Positions 5,957 to 14,384 are shown, numbered from the stretch's first letter. The stretch: DNA of 16,036 nt from SIG710 sp045596925 (GCA_045596925.1 JAZODH010000014.1:1-16036); one strand, 5' to 3'. A program made the numbers and translations. Notes: generated by a model not told the origin, from the sequence alone.

Positions 5957-6171
5957 GGATTCGAACCTCTCAAATGCTTCAGCATTTGATCGATTTGCGC
6001 TGTGATATGCAAGCGATTTCCGCTGAGCTTTGGCGCAAATGTAGGTTCTGAATCCTGTCACACCGATTCGAACCTCTCAAATGCTTTAGCATTTGATCAA
6101 TTTGCGCTGTGATATGCAAGCGATTTCCGCTGAGCTTTGGCGCAAATATGGGTTCTGAATCCTGTCATCCT
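5957..6171. repeat. Tandem duplication of a 107-bp structured repeat with T-arm-like ends
   Basis: Copy 1 (5958-6064) and copy 2 (6065-6171) are direct repeats differing at about five positions before their last few bases. Each unit starts with GATTCGAACCT and ends with GGTTCTGAATCCTGTCA. The ends pair with each other (one bulged T) and look like the tRNA T-arm in both orientations. Within copy 1 the hairpins are CAAATGC/GCATTTG (5971-5977/5982-5988), ATTTGCGC/GCGCAAAT (5993-6000/6033-6040) and inner AGCG/CGCT (6012-6015/6021-6024), giving a branched, junction-like fold. It lies between the tRNA-Pro terminator and the stop of the FAD/Rieske gene. It has no coding capacity. I do not recognise the family. 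Confidence 0.85.
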
Positions 6172-6172
6172 C

Positions 6173-7474
6173 TCACATCTCCTTATCATCCGTCGCAGGA
6201 TTATCGATAAGCTCTCCGCCCTCGGTAAAACGAGAACCATGGCAGGGACAGTCCCAGGAATGCTCTGCCGAATTGTACTTCAAGGCACAGCCAAAGTGAG
6301 GGCAGCGGGGTGCGGTGGGTGTCAAAAGCCCTACGGTGGACTCAAACGCATTTACGGCAAGCTGAGGGCGCAGGACACTGCGGGATGGCAAAAAGACCTC
6401 TGCATAAGGATTCGATTTGCCTTGTATCAAGTCACAGAGGATATCAGCGGCCACCATCGAGTTGGTCATGCCCCACTTATTGAAACCGGTTGCAACGTAA
6501 ACGTCGGGAGTGCTCTTTGAATACTGCCCTATATAGGGAACATCGTCCAGCGTCATGCAGTCCTGATTTGCCCATCTGCCTACGATCCGGCAGTTTTTGT
6601 AGTGCTTTTTTGCAAACGCTTCAAGCTCCGCCCAACATCCTCCCTGCTTTCCCGTTCGATGTCCGCCACCACCCAGGAGCAAGACGTCTCCATATCTCCG
6701 AAATGACAGCCCCGTATCTTCATCGTCCACGTACATTCCGTCGATGATCGGTGCACCTTCAAGCTCCAAAACGTAAGAACGATGCTGATAGAGCTTCAAA
6801 AAATAGCCGCCGTGCTTATTGAGGATCGGAAAATGAGTGGCTACGATCAATTTTTTGTAGGTGATCTCGCCGGAGTTTGTCCATGCCCTGTTGGGCCTCA
6901 GTCCTGTGACCTTTGTGTGCTCAAAAATCGGCAGATCCTTTGCTATGCCGTATATGAATTTCAAAGGATGAAACTGTGCCTGCTCCCTGACACGCACCGT
7001 TCCTGCCACCTCAAATGGAAGCTCGCCCGCGTCTGAAAATTCCGCTTTGACGCCGAGCCGATTCAACGCCGAAACTTCCCTTTCGATCTTTTTTCGGTCA
7101 CAGAGGGAATAAACGTAGGAATCCTTGATTTCGTAGTCGCAATCAATATTGCGGCAAATGCGCGCGTATTCCTCTCCTGCACGTATCTGTGACGTCAAAT
7201 AAAGCCTTGCTTTATCTTCACCGAAGCGTCTTATCAACTTGTCGTAGATCAATCCGTGCTGCAGGGTGATTTTGGCTGTGGTATTTTTCGTTATGCCGCC
7301 GCAGATCTCCGCGGCCTCCGCCAGTACACAATCCACACCCGCATTTTTTAATTTATAGGCGCACAAAATTCCCGCAATACCGCCTCCTATGATCAGCACG
7401 TCGGTCTTTTTGTCGCCGGTCAACACGTCAAACCTCACGCGTCTCGTATCATTCTCCCAAATTGATTTCATCAT
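6173..7474 (-). CDS. FAD-dependent oxidoreductase with C-terminal Rieske domain
   Basis: A 433-residue fusion. Residues 24-40 hold the FAD dinucleotide motif (G30-G-G-I-A-G35) and an acidic residue follows the second strand. The DAO-type oxidoreductase body runs to about 360, with an F-N-K-W-G-M-T motif near its end. Residues 390-433 form a Rieske [2Fe-2S] site: C391 and H393, C409 and H412 as ligands, with C396 and C411 as the usual disulfide pair. The Rieske part is shorter than in B. subtilis YhfW-like proteins of about 500 residues, apparently lacking the first strands. The substrate is unknown. Two adjacent ATGs fit the GGGGGTGAT site; the second (7469-7471) has better spacing. It is divergent from the Mn catalase gene, suggesting a redox-related role. 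Confidence 0.92.
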   Translation of the reverse strand: MMKSIWENDTRRVRFDVLTGDKKTDVLIIGGGIAGILCAYKLKNAGVDCVLAEAAEICGGITKNTTAKITLQHGLIYDKLIRRFGEDKARLYLTSQIRAGEEYARICRNIDCDYEIKDSYVYSLCDRKKIEREVSALNRLGVKAEFSDAGELPFEVAGTVRVREQAQFHPLKFIYGIAKDLPIFEHTKVTGLRPNRAWTNSGEITYKKLIVATHFPILNKHGGYFLKLYQHRSYVLELEGAPIIDGMYVDDEDTGLSFRRYGDVLLLGGGGHRTGKQGGCWAELEAFAKKHYKNCRIVGRWANQDCMTLDDVPYIGQYSKSTPDVYVATGFNKWGMTNSMVAADILCDLIQGKSNPYAEVFLPSRSVLRPQLAVNAFESTVGLLTPTAPRCPHFGCALKYNSAEHSWDCPCHGSRFTEGGELIDNPATDDKEM

Positions 7475-7617
7475 ATCACCCCCACTTATAATGTAATTAG
7501 TGTTTGTTTTTCCCGGTCAAATATGCACCTTTTAAAAACGTAAAGTTTGAGGTCAATCGGTATATTTTATCGAGTGACGGGAAAAATACATATCAGAAAA
7601 AAGGTGGAGGTAATACA

Positions 7618-8283
7618 ATGTTTAAACACGAAAAGATACTTTTTCATCCCGTGGCAGTAGAAAAGCCGAACCCGCAGTATGCGGCGCTTTTGCAGGAGCA
7701 GCTTGGCGGAGGCAACGGTGAAATGAAGGCGGCTATGCAGTATATGTCGCAAAGCTTCAGGATCAAAGACCCCGAGATCAAGGACCTGTTTCTTGATATT
7801 GCCGCAGAGGAATTGGGACACATGGAAATGGTTGCCCAAACCATCAATCTGCTCAACGGGCACGACGTTGATGCCGAAAAAGTGCCCTCGGGAGAAATTC
7901 AGACCCATGTTCAACTCGGTCTGAACCCCGGTCTGATTAACGCTTCGGGTTATTCCTGGACGGCCGATTACGTGACGGTTACGGGAGATCTGTGCGCGGA
8001 CCTGTTAAGCAACATCGCGTCCGAACAGCGTGCAAAGGTGGTATACGAATATCTTTACCGTCAGATCGATGACAAAAAGGTTCGCGAGACTATTGATTTT
8101 CTGCTCAACCGCGAGGAAGCTCACAACCAAATGTTCCGCGATGCCTTCAACAAGGTGCAAAATTCGGGTTCCAACCGGGATTTCGGAACAACTCAGGCGG
8201 CAAAGATGTATTTCTCTATGTCGGATCCCGGTCCAAACGCATTTGCGACAAATGAAACTGTCCCCGTGTCTTTTAACAAATAA
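7618..8283 (+). CDS. Manganese catalase (CotJC-like)
   Basis: A 221-residue dimanganese catalase that disproportionates hydrogen peroxide. By comparison with the Lactobacillus plantarum enzyme the Mn ligands are E35, E65, H68 (E-E-L-G-H), E136 and H169 (R-E-E-A-H), all present. It is shorter than full Mn catalases (about 260-300 residues) and closer in size to spore-coat CotJC (about 190), so either a free catalase or a spore-associated form is possible; no cotJA/cotJB lies beside it. ATG 7618 is chosen because GGTGGAGG precedes it and the family N-terminus (E-K-I-L-F-H-P-V) begins here; an upstream in-frame extension to 7504 does not look like protein. It ends at a hairpin. Confidence 0.95.
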   Translation: MFKHEKILFHPVAVEKPNPQYAALLQEQLGGGNGEMKAAMQYMSQSFRIKDPEIKDLFLDIAAEELGHMEMVAQTINLLNGHDVDAEKVPSGEIQTHVQLGLNPGLINASGYSWTADYVTVTGDLCADLLSNIASEQRAKVVYEYLYRQIDDKKVRETIDFLLNREEAHNQMFRDAFNKVQNSGSNRDFGTTQAAKMYFSMSDPGPNAFATNETVPVSFNK

Positions 8284-8289
8284 AAGCAA

Positions 8290-8320
8290 GAATCCCGTCT
8301 GCCCAGCAGACGGGATTTCA
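8290..8320 (+). terminator. Terminator-like hairpin after the Mn catalase gene
   Basis: An 11-bp perfect stem (8291-8301 with 8307-8317) and loop CCCAG, nine bases after the stop codon. The T-run is short (TTT) and interrupted. It lies between convergent genes and may serve both. Confidence 0.7.
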
Positions 8321-8330
8321 CGTTTAAATT

Positions 8331-10196
8331 TCAATGTGCCAACGCACTTCCCTCACCAAGCCAAGAGGGGACGCTCGACGTGCCGAACATGACGGCGGCG
8401 GGGATATTTAATCCCTTATTTTTTGCCGTCATGACGGTCTCGGATAGGTTACGGCAGTTAAAGAGTGCCGACTGTTTATCTTTGTTTGAGCTGACCTTTC
8501 TTGAACTGAGAGTCAGAGTCATGATGCCTGCGCTCTTACCGTGGCGCGCAAGACCAAAAGCAAGCTCCTCGGACACCGATTTTACGCCCACGTCAAGCCA
8601 AACACCGCCGATAAGGTCAACGTAATCCTCGCCCGGATAGGCGTCAAAAAGCTCGGTAGCACCCTCGGTCACATACGGGGAATACTGCCAGATAAGACGG
8701 TCGCAGCCCGCGGCGGCAAGATAATTATAGGTGTATATCCAAAGCGCCTTGAAGCTCTCGCTGTCCGTGCCCTTGCTTGCAGGGCTATACCAATATTTGC
8801 TCTGATTATGCGCCTCAAAGGGCTTGAAGATCACAGTGATCCCGTTGTCGCTCAAGGCCTTCAAAAAGCTCGCCGCGCACTCAAGCTGGCGGAGGAATTT
8901 TTTGTTGAGATCACTGCCCTCGGTTACAAGAGAGAGCCAGTTATCCTTTGTTTTCAGGTTTCCCGTAACCTTGTCGCCAAGCTCCCAGCCACCCGTGGGA
9001 TTTTCAAAATAGGCACTGATCGCAACGATACCGCCGCCCTGTGCAAACTCGGCGATCTGGCAGACCGTCTCGCTCAGCTCGCTCGGGGTCAGCTCGTCAA
9101 TATGCAGTCCATAGCTGAACAGGTCAAGGCTGAGCACGTCGGGAGCCTTGCCAACCGCCAAGGTAAAGTCCTCTATCACGTAATTGGGGCTGGCATGTGA
9201 GCCTCCCTGCTGACCGACCAGAAATTTCTCGCTGTCCGAGGCGTATTCGTCAAGGCACGCGAGTATTTCATCCCTCGTCATGTAAACAGGATTTGCGCCG
9301 GTATTGCCCACATAGTTATCCTGAATTGCAATATTTCCTTTTGCTGACTTCTTTGACAGATTCTCAAAAAAGTCCTTTTTGAAATACTCAACGGCGTACT
9401 GCGCCGTGTCGACGCTTCCGGTAACGTAAAGGTTGCCGTCGTATTTCAGTTCAATGGAAAAACCGTTGGCAATAAGGCCGGAATTGTCGAAAATAATATA
9501 ATTTCTATTCTCGGAAATCTCCTGTTCCACGGGCAGAAGAACTCCGTACACGTTCTCGGCTATGTATTCGGGCAGACCCGAAATGTCCACCTCGGAAGAG
9601 GCGTAAAGTCGGAAATCGGCAATATCTACTCCGTCGATGGTCAACGAATCGAACATATAATCGTGAGTATATTTGTACCCCTCGCCTGCGGGAATATCAA
9701 GGCAGCCGCCGTAGACGTTGATAAAATGCGAGATAAAAAAATCCACAGCCTTCGCGGTGGCACTGTCGCTTCCTCCCACGATGATTATCTTCTCGTCAAC
9801 CTTTTTGATCACGAAATCTCCAAAAGCCAATCCCTTTTTCGCCTGTATGCTCGCCGCTCTTTCGGTATCACCGATGACGATCTCCCGATCGTGCTCCACC
9901 TGGTCACCGCCTATCCAGTCGGTGGACGAGGTCAGGTCGATGTCAAGCCCGCTCTTGACGGCGTTCCTCAGCTTCAGCATGGCGTCCTTTTCTGCGTCGG
10001 ACGCAAGATCGGCGCGGATAATATAGTAATCCTCAACACCGTAGAGGGGCTCGGTGCGTATCTGAACGTCGCCGTCTCCCACAACTACCCCGCCGTCGTC
10101 GCCAAAGCTGTATCCGTCATCCTTGATGCCGCAGCCGAACAGCAACATGGCTGCAAGGAGCGATCCTATCAATGCAAATAATTTTATGTTATTCAT
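8331..10196 (-). CDS. Large lipoprotein with GH26-like domain, probably non-catalytic
   Basis: A 621-residue secreted lipoprotein: signal peptide with lipobox L-L-F-G-C22. Residues about 45-180 and 185-285 look like the alpha/beta sugar-binding modules that precede glycosidases in gut Clostridia (E-I-V-I-G-D-T, then a glycine-rich I-V-G-G-S motif). Residues about 323-620 resemble the GH26 (beta-mannanase) barrel: S-L-D-L-F-S-Y-G (356-363), V-I-F-K-P-F-E-A-H-N (455-464), R-L-I-W-Q-Y-S-P and Y-P-G-E-D-Y-V-D. The usual acid/base H-E pair appears shifted (E461 with A462), and the nucleophile Glu after the late G-K-P motif is absent (K554 region). It probably binds a glycan without cleaving it. 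The second ATG (10194-10196) is used because GGGAGA lies five bases before it. Confidence 0.8.
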   Translation of the reverse strand: MNNIKLFALIGSLLAAMLLFGCGIKDDGYSFGDDGGVVVGDGDVQIRTEPLYGVEDYYIIRADLASDAEKDAMLKLRNAVKSGLDIDLTSSTDWIGGDQVEHDREIVIGDTERAASIQAKKGLAFGDFVIKKVDEKIIIVGGSDSATAKAVDFFISHFINVYGGCLDIPAGEGYKYTHDYMFDSLTIDGVDIADFRLYASSEVDISGLPEYIAENVYGVLLPVEQEISENRNYIIFDNSGLIANGFSIELKYDGNLYVTGSVDTAQYAVEYFKKDFFENLSKKSAKGNIAIQDNYVGNTGANPVYMTRDEILACLDEYASDSEKFLVGQQGGSHASPNYVIEDFTLAVGKAPDVLSLDLFSYGLHIDELTPSELSETVCQIAEFAQGGGIVAISAYFENPTGGWELGDKVTGNLKTKDNWLSLVTEGSDLNKKFLRQLECAASFLKALSDNGITVIFKPFEAHNQSKYWYSPASKGTDSESFKALWIYTYNYLAAAGCDRLIWQYSPYVTEGATELFDAYPGEDYVDLIGGVWLDVGVKSVSEELAFGLARHGKSAGIMTLTLSSRKVSSNKDKQSALFNCRNLSETVMTAKNKGLNIPAAVMFGTSSVPSWLGEGSALAH

Positions 10197-10229
10197 GTTA
10201 TCTCCCATGCAAAAATCGTCTTTAACAAC

Positions 10230-10258
10230 ATTTTACCACCCCGCGCTCCCGTTGTCAA
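10230..10258 (-). promoter_or_regulatory. Promoter of the GH26-like lipoprotein gene
   Basis: On the minus strand consensus TTGACA (10253-10258) and TAAAAT (10230-10235) are separated by 17 bp, about 34 bp upstream of the chosen ATG. Confidence 0.85.
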
Positions 10259-10324
10259 GTGCAGTCACAAAACCTTCACAGAGGTCGTCCCGTGCAATTT
10301 TTTTCTTGCTTTTTAATTATATGG

Positions 10325-10353
10325 TTGAAATTCCTTTGGTTTTGTGATAGAAT
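10325..10353 (+). promoter_or_regulatory. Promoter of the DinG/XPD-type helicase gene
   Basis: TTGAAA (10325-10330), 17-bp spacer and TAGAAT (10348-10353) with a TG at 10345-10346 (extended -10). It is followed by a leader of about 44 nt. Confidence 0.8.
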
Positions 10354-10403
10354 ATAATGGGTATATATTTAACCGAAATGCATTATGATTGGGAGGTGAC
10401 GCC

Positions 10404-12812
10404 ATGCAGTACGATAACGGACGGATTCTGCTAAAGGTAGACGAGCTGTGCCGTCTTGCGACCCTTCATGGCAGTCTGGGCGTGCCCTCGGGATCGCTAA
10501 GACCCTCCGCGGCGGAAAAGATCGCGGGAAAGATCGCCGGGCGCTCTCCCTTTTTCTCGGACATGGTTCCCCTCTCGGCGGATATCTCCTTCGGAGACAT
10601 ACGCTATGAGGTGTCGGGAATAGCCGAGCTGGTCGAGAAGAACAGCAAATCCTGTACGGTATACCTGGTGGCCTCAAAGGCGCACCGCTTCCCCCACGAC
10701 AACGACCCCGACCGCGCAAAGCTCCTGTGCTTATGCTATCTGGCGTGTCGCCGGTTTGAGCTGGATGAGGTGACGGGAGTCACGGCGACCCCGGCCGACA
10801 AAAACGGCGATTTCAAGGAGATCTCGGAGGTCTTTCCCGCCTCCCTGCTCCAAAGAGCTTTTATTTCCTATCTGGCGTCGATCGAGCGATACGCAAGGCT
10901 TGAGCTTAATCGCGCCACCGCCGCAAAAAGCGCTCTGCGGGAAATGAAATTCCCCTACGGCGAGATGCGGAAGGGGCAGCGGGAGCTGATAGAAGAATGC
11001 TATCGGGCAATTCACGACGGTGCTCGGCTCTTTGCCGCCGCACCCACGGGCATAGGCAAGACCATATCCACACTTTACCCTGCAGTCAAAGCTATCGGAG
11101 ACGGTCTTTGCGACAAGGTATTTTATCTCACCGCAAAAATGAGCACACGCCGAGAGGCATTCGGAGCTGTCCGCGCCATGGTTGAAGCGGGCGCAGACGT
11201 GAGAGCGGTCGTTCTCACGGCAAAGGAGCAGACCTGCTCAAATCCCATGGCCAAAATTTCGGGCATCGGGGTGTCCAGCCATTGCAACCCCGCCTCCTGC
11301 CCTATGGCACGCGGATATTACGACCGTGCAAAGGAAGCTTTAAACGAGCTTCTCACCGAATATCGTGGTTTTACACGAAAGATCATCGAGGACGTGGCGG
11401 CAAAATACAACGTCTGTCCCTACGAGCTGTCCCTTGATCTGTCCGAGCAATGCGACATAATAATCTGCGATTACAACTACGTTTTCGACCCCTCGGTGTA
11501 CCTGAGGCGGTATTTCTCCGACTTCTCTGACAAAAAAGACCTGAACTACGTATTCCTCGTAGATGAGGCTCACAACCTGCCCGACCGCGCCCGTGAAATG
11601 TACTCGGCCGAGCTTTTCTTTGAGGACTTTGAGGAGCTTTACAGGATACTCCCCGACAAATCCAAGCTGTCCGAGAAGACCGAAACGGTCATGCGGGCAG
11701 TATTCCGACTGAAAAGGCTCTGCGCCGACAGCATCACAAAGGACGAGGATGGTCGGGAAAGCGGATTTTACATCGGCACAGACCCGCCCGGCGCAACGCA
11801 ACAAGCCCTTGAGCTTTACAGCGAGTCCATTGAAAAATGGCTGAAGGTAAGCGAGGAGAATCCCGCCTACAATTCAGCTTATATTCTGGCGGGCAAGATC
11901 AGAAAATTCCTGTCTGTCACCGACCACTACGACGAGCACTTTCGAACCTATATCCTGCTTGATCGGGGTCGGATAACCCTAAAACTTTTCTGCCTTGATC
12001 CCTCCCACGTTATCGGGCTCAGAATGAACAGCGCCGTTTCCTCTATCCTGTTTTCCGCCACTCTTGCACCTCCCGACTATTTCAGAGACATTCTGGGCGG
12101 CGGAAAAGGCTCACGACTTCTCTCCCTGCCCTCGCCCTTTGACCGTTCGAATCTTTGCCTTGTGGCAATGACGGGCATCAGCACAAGATACGACGACCGC
12201 GACGGCTCTTACGCAAAGGTCGCCTCCTGCATCGCCGCCTCGGTGGTAGCAAAGAAAGGAAATTACATCGTCTATTTCCCATCCTACGGCTACATGGAGC
12301 AGGTAGCGTCGGTCTTCAAAAAGAAGTTCGGCGCGGTGGAGACCGTCATTCAGTCTCGATCTATGACCTTGACCGAAAAGGAGCAATTCCTCGGTCATTT
12401 CAAGCCCGATGGACAGCTTCGTGTGGGCTTTTGCGTTCTGGGCGGAGGGTTTTCCGAGGGTGTTGACCTGCCCGGAAGCCGACTTATCGGTTCGATCGTG
12501 GTGGGCGTCGGTCTGCCCGGTCTTTCAAACGAGGGCAACATTATAAGAGATTTCTACGAGGTCAAGTACGAGTGCGGCTACGACTACGCTTACACCTATC
12601 CCGGCATGAACAAGGTGCTTCAGGCCGCAGGGCGAGTAATACGGCGCGAAGACGACCGAGGTATCGTAGTGCTGATCGACGACAGATATACCGAGCCAAA
12701 ATACCGAGATCTGTTCCCCGAGCACTGGTCGGAGACAAATTTTGCAAGTTCTCCATCCGAACTTGCAGAAATTATCAAGAATTTTTGGAAAAACGGTGCA
12801 AAACCGTCATAA
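10404..12812 (+). CDS. DinG/XPD-family Fe-S DNA helicase
   Basis: An 802-residue superfamily 2 helicase. The Q-like motif is near 188-197, Walker A A-P-T-G-I-G-K219-T220, DEAH at 387-390, and motif VI Q-A-A-G-R-V-I-R-R at 740-748. Between motifs Ia and II, C278, C294, C299 and C338 match the four [4Fe-4S] ligands of XPD/DinG helicases. Such enzymes unwind DNA 5' to 3', often at forks, R-loops or damaged sites. The first 180 residues match the position of a PD-(D/E)XK-like nuclease domain found in Firmicutes relatives, but the expected acidic residues are not clear: S-G-I-A-E and V-A-S-K replace the usual G-x-x-D and E-I-K. ATG 10404 follows GGGAGGTGAC; an in-frame TTG at 10389 lies before that site. 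Confidence 0.93.
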   Translation: MQYDNGRILLKVDELCRLATLHGSLGVPSGSLRPSAAEKIAGKIAGRSPFFSDMVPLSADISFGDIRYEVSGIAELVEKNSKSCTVYLVASKAHRFPHDNDPDRAKLLCLCYLACRRFELDEVTGVTATPADKNGDFKEISEVFPASLLQRAFISYLASIERYARLELNRATAAKSALREMKFPYGEMRKGQRELIEECYRAIHDGARLFAAAPTGIGKTISTLYPAVKAIGDGLCDKVFYLTAKMSTRREAFGAVRAMVEAGADVRAVVLTAKEQTCSNPMAKISGIGVSSHCNPASCPMARGYYDRAKEALNELLTEYRGFTRKIIEDVAAKYNVCPYELSLDLSEQCDIIICDYNYVFDPSVYLRRYFSDFSDKKDLNYVFLVDEAHNLPDRAREMYSAELFFEDFEELYRILPDKSKLSEKTETVMRAVFRLKRLCADSITKDEDGRESGFYIGTDPPGATQQALELYSESIEKWLKVSEENPAYNSAYILAGKIRKFLSVTDHYDEHFRTYILLDRGRITLKLFCLDPSHVIGLRMNSAVSSILFSATLAPPDYFRDILGGGKGSRLLSLPSPFDRSNLCLVAMTGISTRYDDRDGSYAKVASCIAASVVAKKGNYIVYFPSYGYMEQVASVFKKKFGAVETVIQSRSMTLTEKEQFLGHFKPDGQLRVGFCVLGGGFSEGVDLPGSRLIGSIVVGVGLPGLSNEGNIIRDFYEVKYECGYDYAYTYPGMNKVLQAAGRVIRREDDRGIVVLIDDRYTEPKYRDLFPEHWSETNFASSPSELAEIIKNFWKNGAKPS

Positions 12813-12847
12813 TTTGTGAACAATTTGAAAAATTAGCCAATATAATA

Positions 12848-12876
12848 TTGCATTTCCCCCGTTTGACTGATATAAT
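12848..12876 (+). promoter_or_regulatory. asnS promoter
   Basis: TTGCAT (12848-12853), 17-bp spacer, TATAAT (12871-12876) with TG at 12868-12869 (extended -10). The predicted start at about 12883 excludes an ATG at 12885 as the normal translational start. Confidence 0.75.
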
Positions 12877-12944
12877 ATCGGTTAATGTTATCAGAAACGG
12901 TGGATTATACCGAAATAATAAGAAAGGGACATAATAAAACCACC

Positions 12945-14339
12945 ATGGAAAGAATTACTATCAAATCAATTTTTGCAGATCCCGCATCATTTACGGACAA
13001 GGAAATAACCGTTGCGGGCTGGGCACGCAACATTCGTACCAGCAACGCATTCGGCTTCATCATGCTCAACGACGGAAGCTATTTTACACCCCTCCAGGTC
13101 GTAATTGAGAGCACCGTTATCGACAACTACAAGGAGATCGCGTCTCAAAACATCGGCGCGGCGCTTATAGTAAAGGGTAAGATCACGCTCACCCCCGACG
13201 CACCTCAGCCCTTTGAACTTCATGCGACACAGGTCGAGGTCGAGGGTACTTCCACTCCCGACTACCCCATTCAGAATAAGAGACACACACCCGAGTATCT
13301 GCGTACCATCGCGCACCTGCGCCCCAGAGCAAACACATACTACGCGGCGTTCAGAGTCCGCTCGGTTGCGGCTTACGCCATCCACAAGTTCTTCCAGGAC
13401 AGAGGCTTCGTTTACGCGCAGACCCCTCTTATTACAGCTTCCGACTGCGAGGGCGCGGGCGAGATGTTCCGCGTAACGACCCTTGATCCCGTAAATCCTC
13501 CCATGACCGAGGACGGCACGGTTGACTACTCCAAGGACTTCTTTGGCAAAAAGGCAAGTCTTACGGTTTCGGGTCAGCTTAATGCAGAGTGCATGGCGCT
13601 GGCTTACGGCGGAATCTACACCTTCGGCCCCACCTTCCGCGCAGAGGTGTCGAACACACAGAGACACGCGGCAGAGTTCTGGATGGTCGAGCCCGAGATC
13701 GCTTTTGCCGATCTGAAGGACGACATGAAGCTGGCAGAGGACATGGTCAAATTCGTTCTCCGCTACGTTATGGAGCAGTGTCCCCGTGAGCTTGAGTTCT
13801 TTAACCAGAGAGTGGACAAAACAGTTCTCGACCGTTTGAATAAACTGATTAACAGCGAGTTCGGTCACGTGACTTATACTGAAGCAATTGAGCTGCTTCA
13901 GAAGAGCGGTCAGAAGTTCGAGAACCCCGTAGAGTGGGGAATCGACCTGCAGACAGAGCACGAAAGATACCTGACCGAGCACATCATCGGCGGTCCCGTG
14001 TTCGTGACCGACTACCCCAAGGAGATCAAGGCATTCTATATGCGCCTGAACGACGACGGCAAGACCGTTGCGGCAATGGATATGCTGGTTCCCGGCGTGG
14101 GCGAGCTCATCGGCGGCTCACAGCGTGAGGAAAGACTTGATATGCTCCTCCAGGCACTCAAGAACTTTGGTCTTGACGAAAAGGACTACTGGTGGTATCT
14201 TGAGCTTCGCAAATTCGGCGGCACCAAGCACGCGGGCTTCGGTCTGGGCTTTGAGAGACTTATTATGTACATCACGGGCATCTCCAACATCCGTGACGTT
14301 GAGCTTTTCCCGAGAACTACGGGAAATGCGGAATTTTAA
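12945..14339 (+). CDS. asnS: Asparaginyl-tRNA synthetase
   Basis: A 464-residue class IIb synthetase that charges tRNA-Asn. The N-terminal OB-fold anticodon-binding domain spans about 1-105 (V-A-G-W-A-R-N-I-R at 23-31). The catalytic core follows, with motif 2 F-G-P-T-F-R232-A-E and H-A-A-E-F-W-M-V-E-P-E, and motif 3 G-L-G-F-E-R438. Y-W-W-Y-L-E-L-R-K-F-G-G is typical of AsnRS. Length is normal. ATG 12945 starts the OB fold; the nearest purine-rich site, AAAGGGA (12923-12929), is unusually far away (15 nt). An upstream in-frame ATG at 12885 would add 20 residues but almost coincides with the transcription start. The aminotransferase gene follows without a strong terminator, so co-transcription is likely. 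Confidence 0.97.
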   Translation: MERITIKSIFADPASFTDKEITVAGWARNIRTSNAFGFIMLNDGSYFTPLQVVIESTVIDNYKEIASQNIGAALIVKGKITLTPDAPQPFELHATQVEVEGTSTPDYPIQNKRHTPEYLRTIAHLRPRANTYYAAFRVRSVAAYAIHKFFQDRGFVYAQTPLITASDCEGAGEMFRVTTLDPVNPPMTEDGTVDYSKDFFGKKASLTVSGQLNAECMALAYGGIYTFGPTFRAEVSNTQRHAAEFWMVEPEIAFADLKDDMKLAEDMVKFVLRYVMEQCPRELEFFNQRVDKTVLDRLNKLINSEFGHVTYTEAIELLQKSGQKFENPVEWGIDLQTEHERYLTEHIIGGPVFVTDYPKEIKAFYMRLNDDGKTVAAMDMLVPGVGELIGGSQREERLDMLLQALKNFGLDEKDYWWYLELRKFGGTKHAGFGLGFERLIMYITGISNIRDVELFPRTTGNAEF

Positions 14340-14340
14340 T

Positions 14341-14384
14341 TTTGCAATTCAATGCCCTCTCGGGCAGATGCCGAGAGGCGCAAA
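14341..14384 (+). other. Intercistronic hairpin between asnS and the aminotransferase gene
   Basis: An 8-bp perfect stem (14356-14363 with 14371-14378), loop GCAGATG, inside an outer TTTGC/GCAAA pairing (14341-14345/14380-14384). No T-run follows, so it is more likely a processing or partial-pause element than a full terminator. Confidence 0.5.

Noticed and set aside
5957..6171. The two repeats as the start of a CRISPR array
   Set aside because: The units are contiguous 107-bp copies without variable spacers, and no cas gene is nearby.
5957..6171. Additional tRNA genes in the repeat copies
   Set aside because: Only T-arm-like ends are present; there is no anticodon arm, D arm or CCA, and the T-arm copy has an inserted base.
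7504..7617. N-terminal extension of the Mn catalase
   Set aside because: The extension precedes the strong GGAGG site, has no homology to the family N-terminus and crosses the divergent promoter region.
12791..12810. Hairpin ACGGT/ACCGT at the end of the helicase gene as a terminator
   Set aside because: Only five base pairs, overlaps the coding end and has no T-run.
12987..13982. Minus-strand open frame of about 330 codons opposite asnS
   Set aside because: The plus strand encodes a complete, conserved AsnRS; the antisense frame follows from its codon use.
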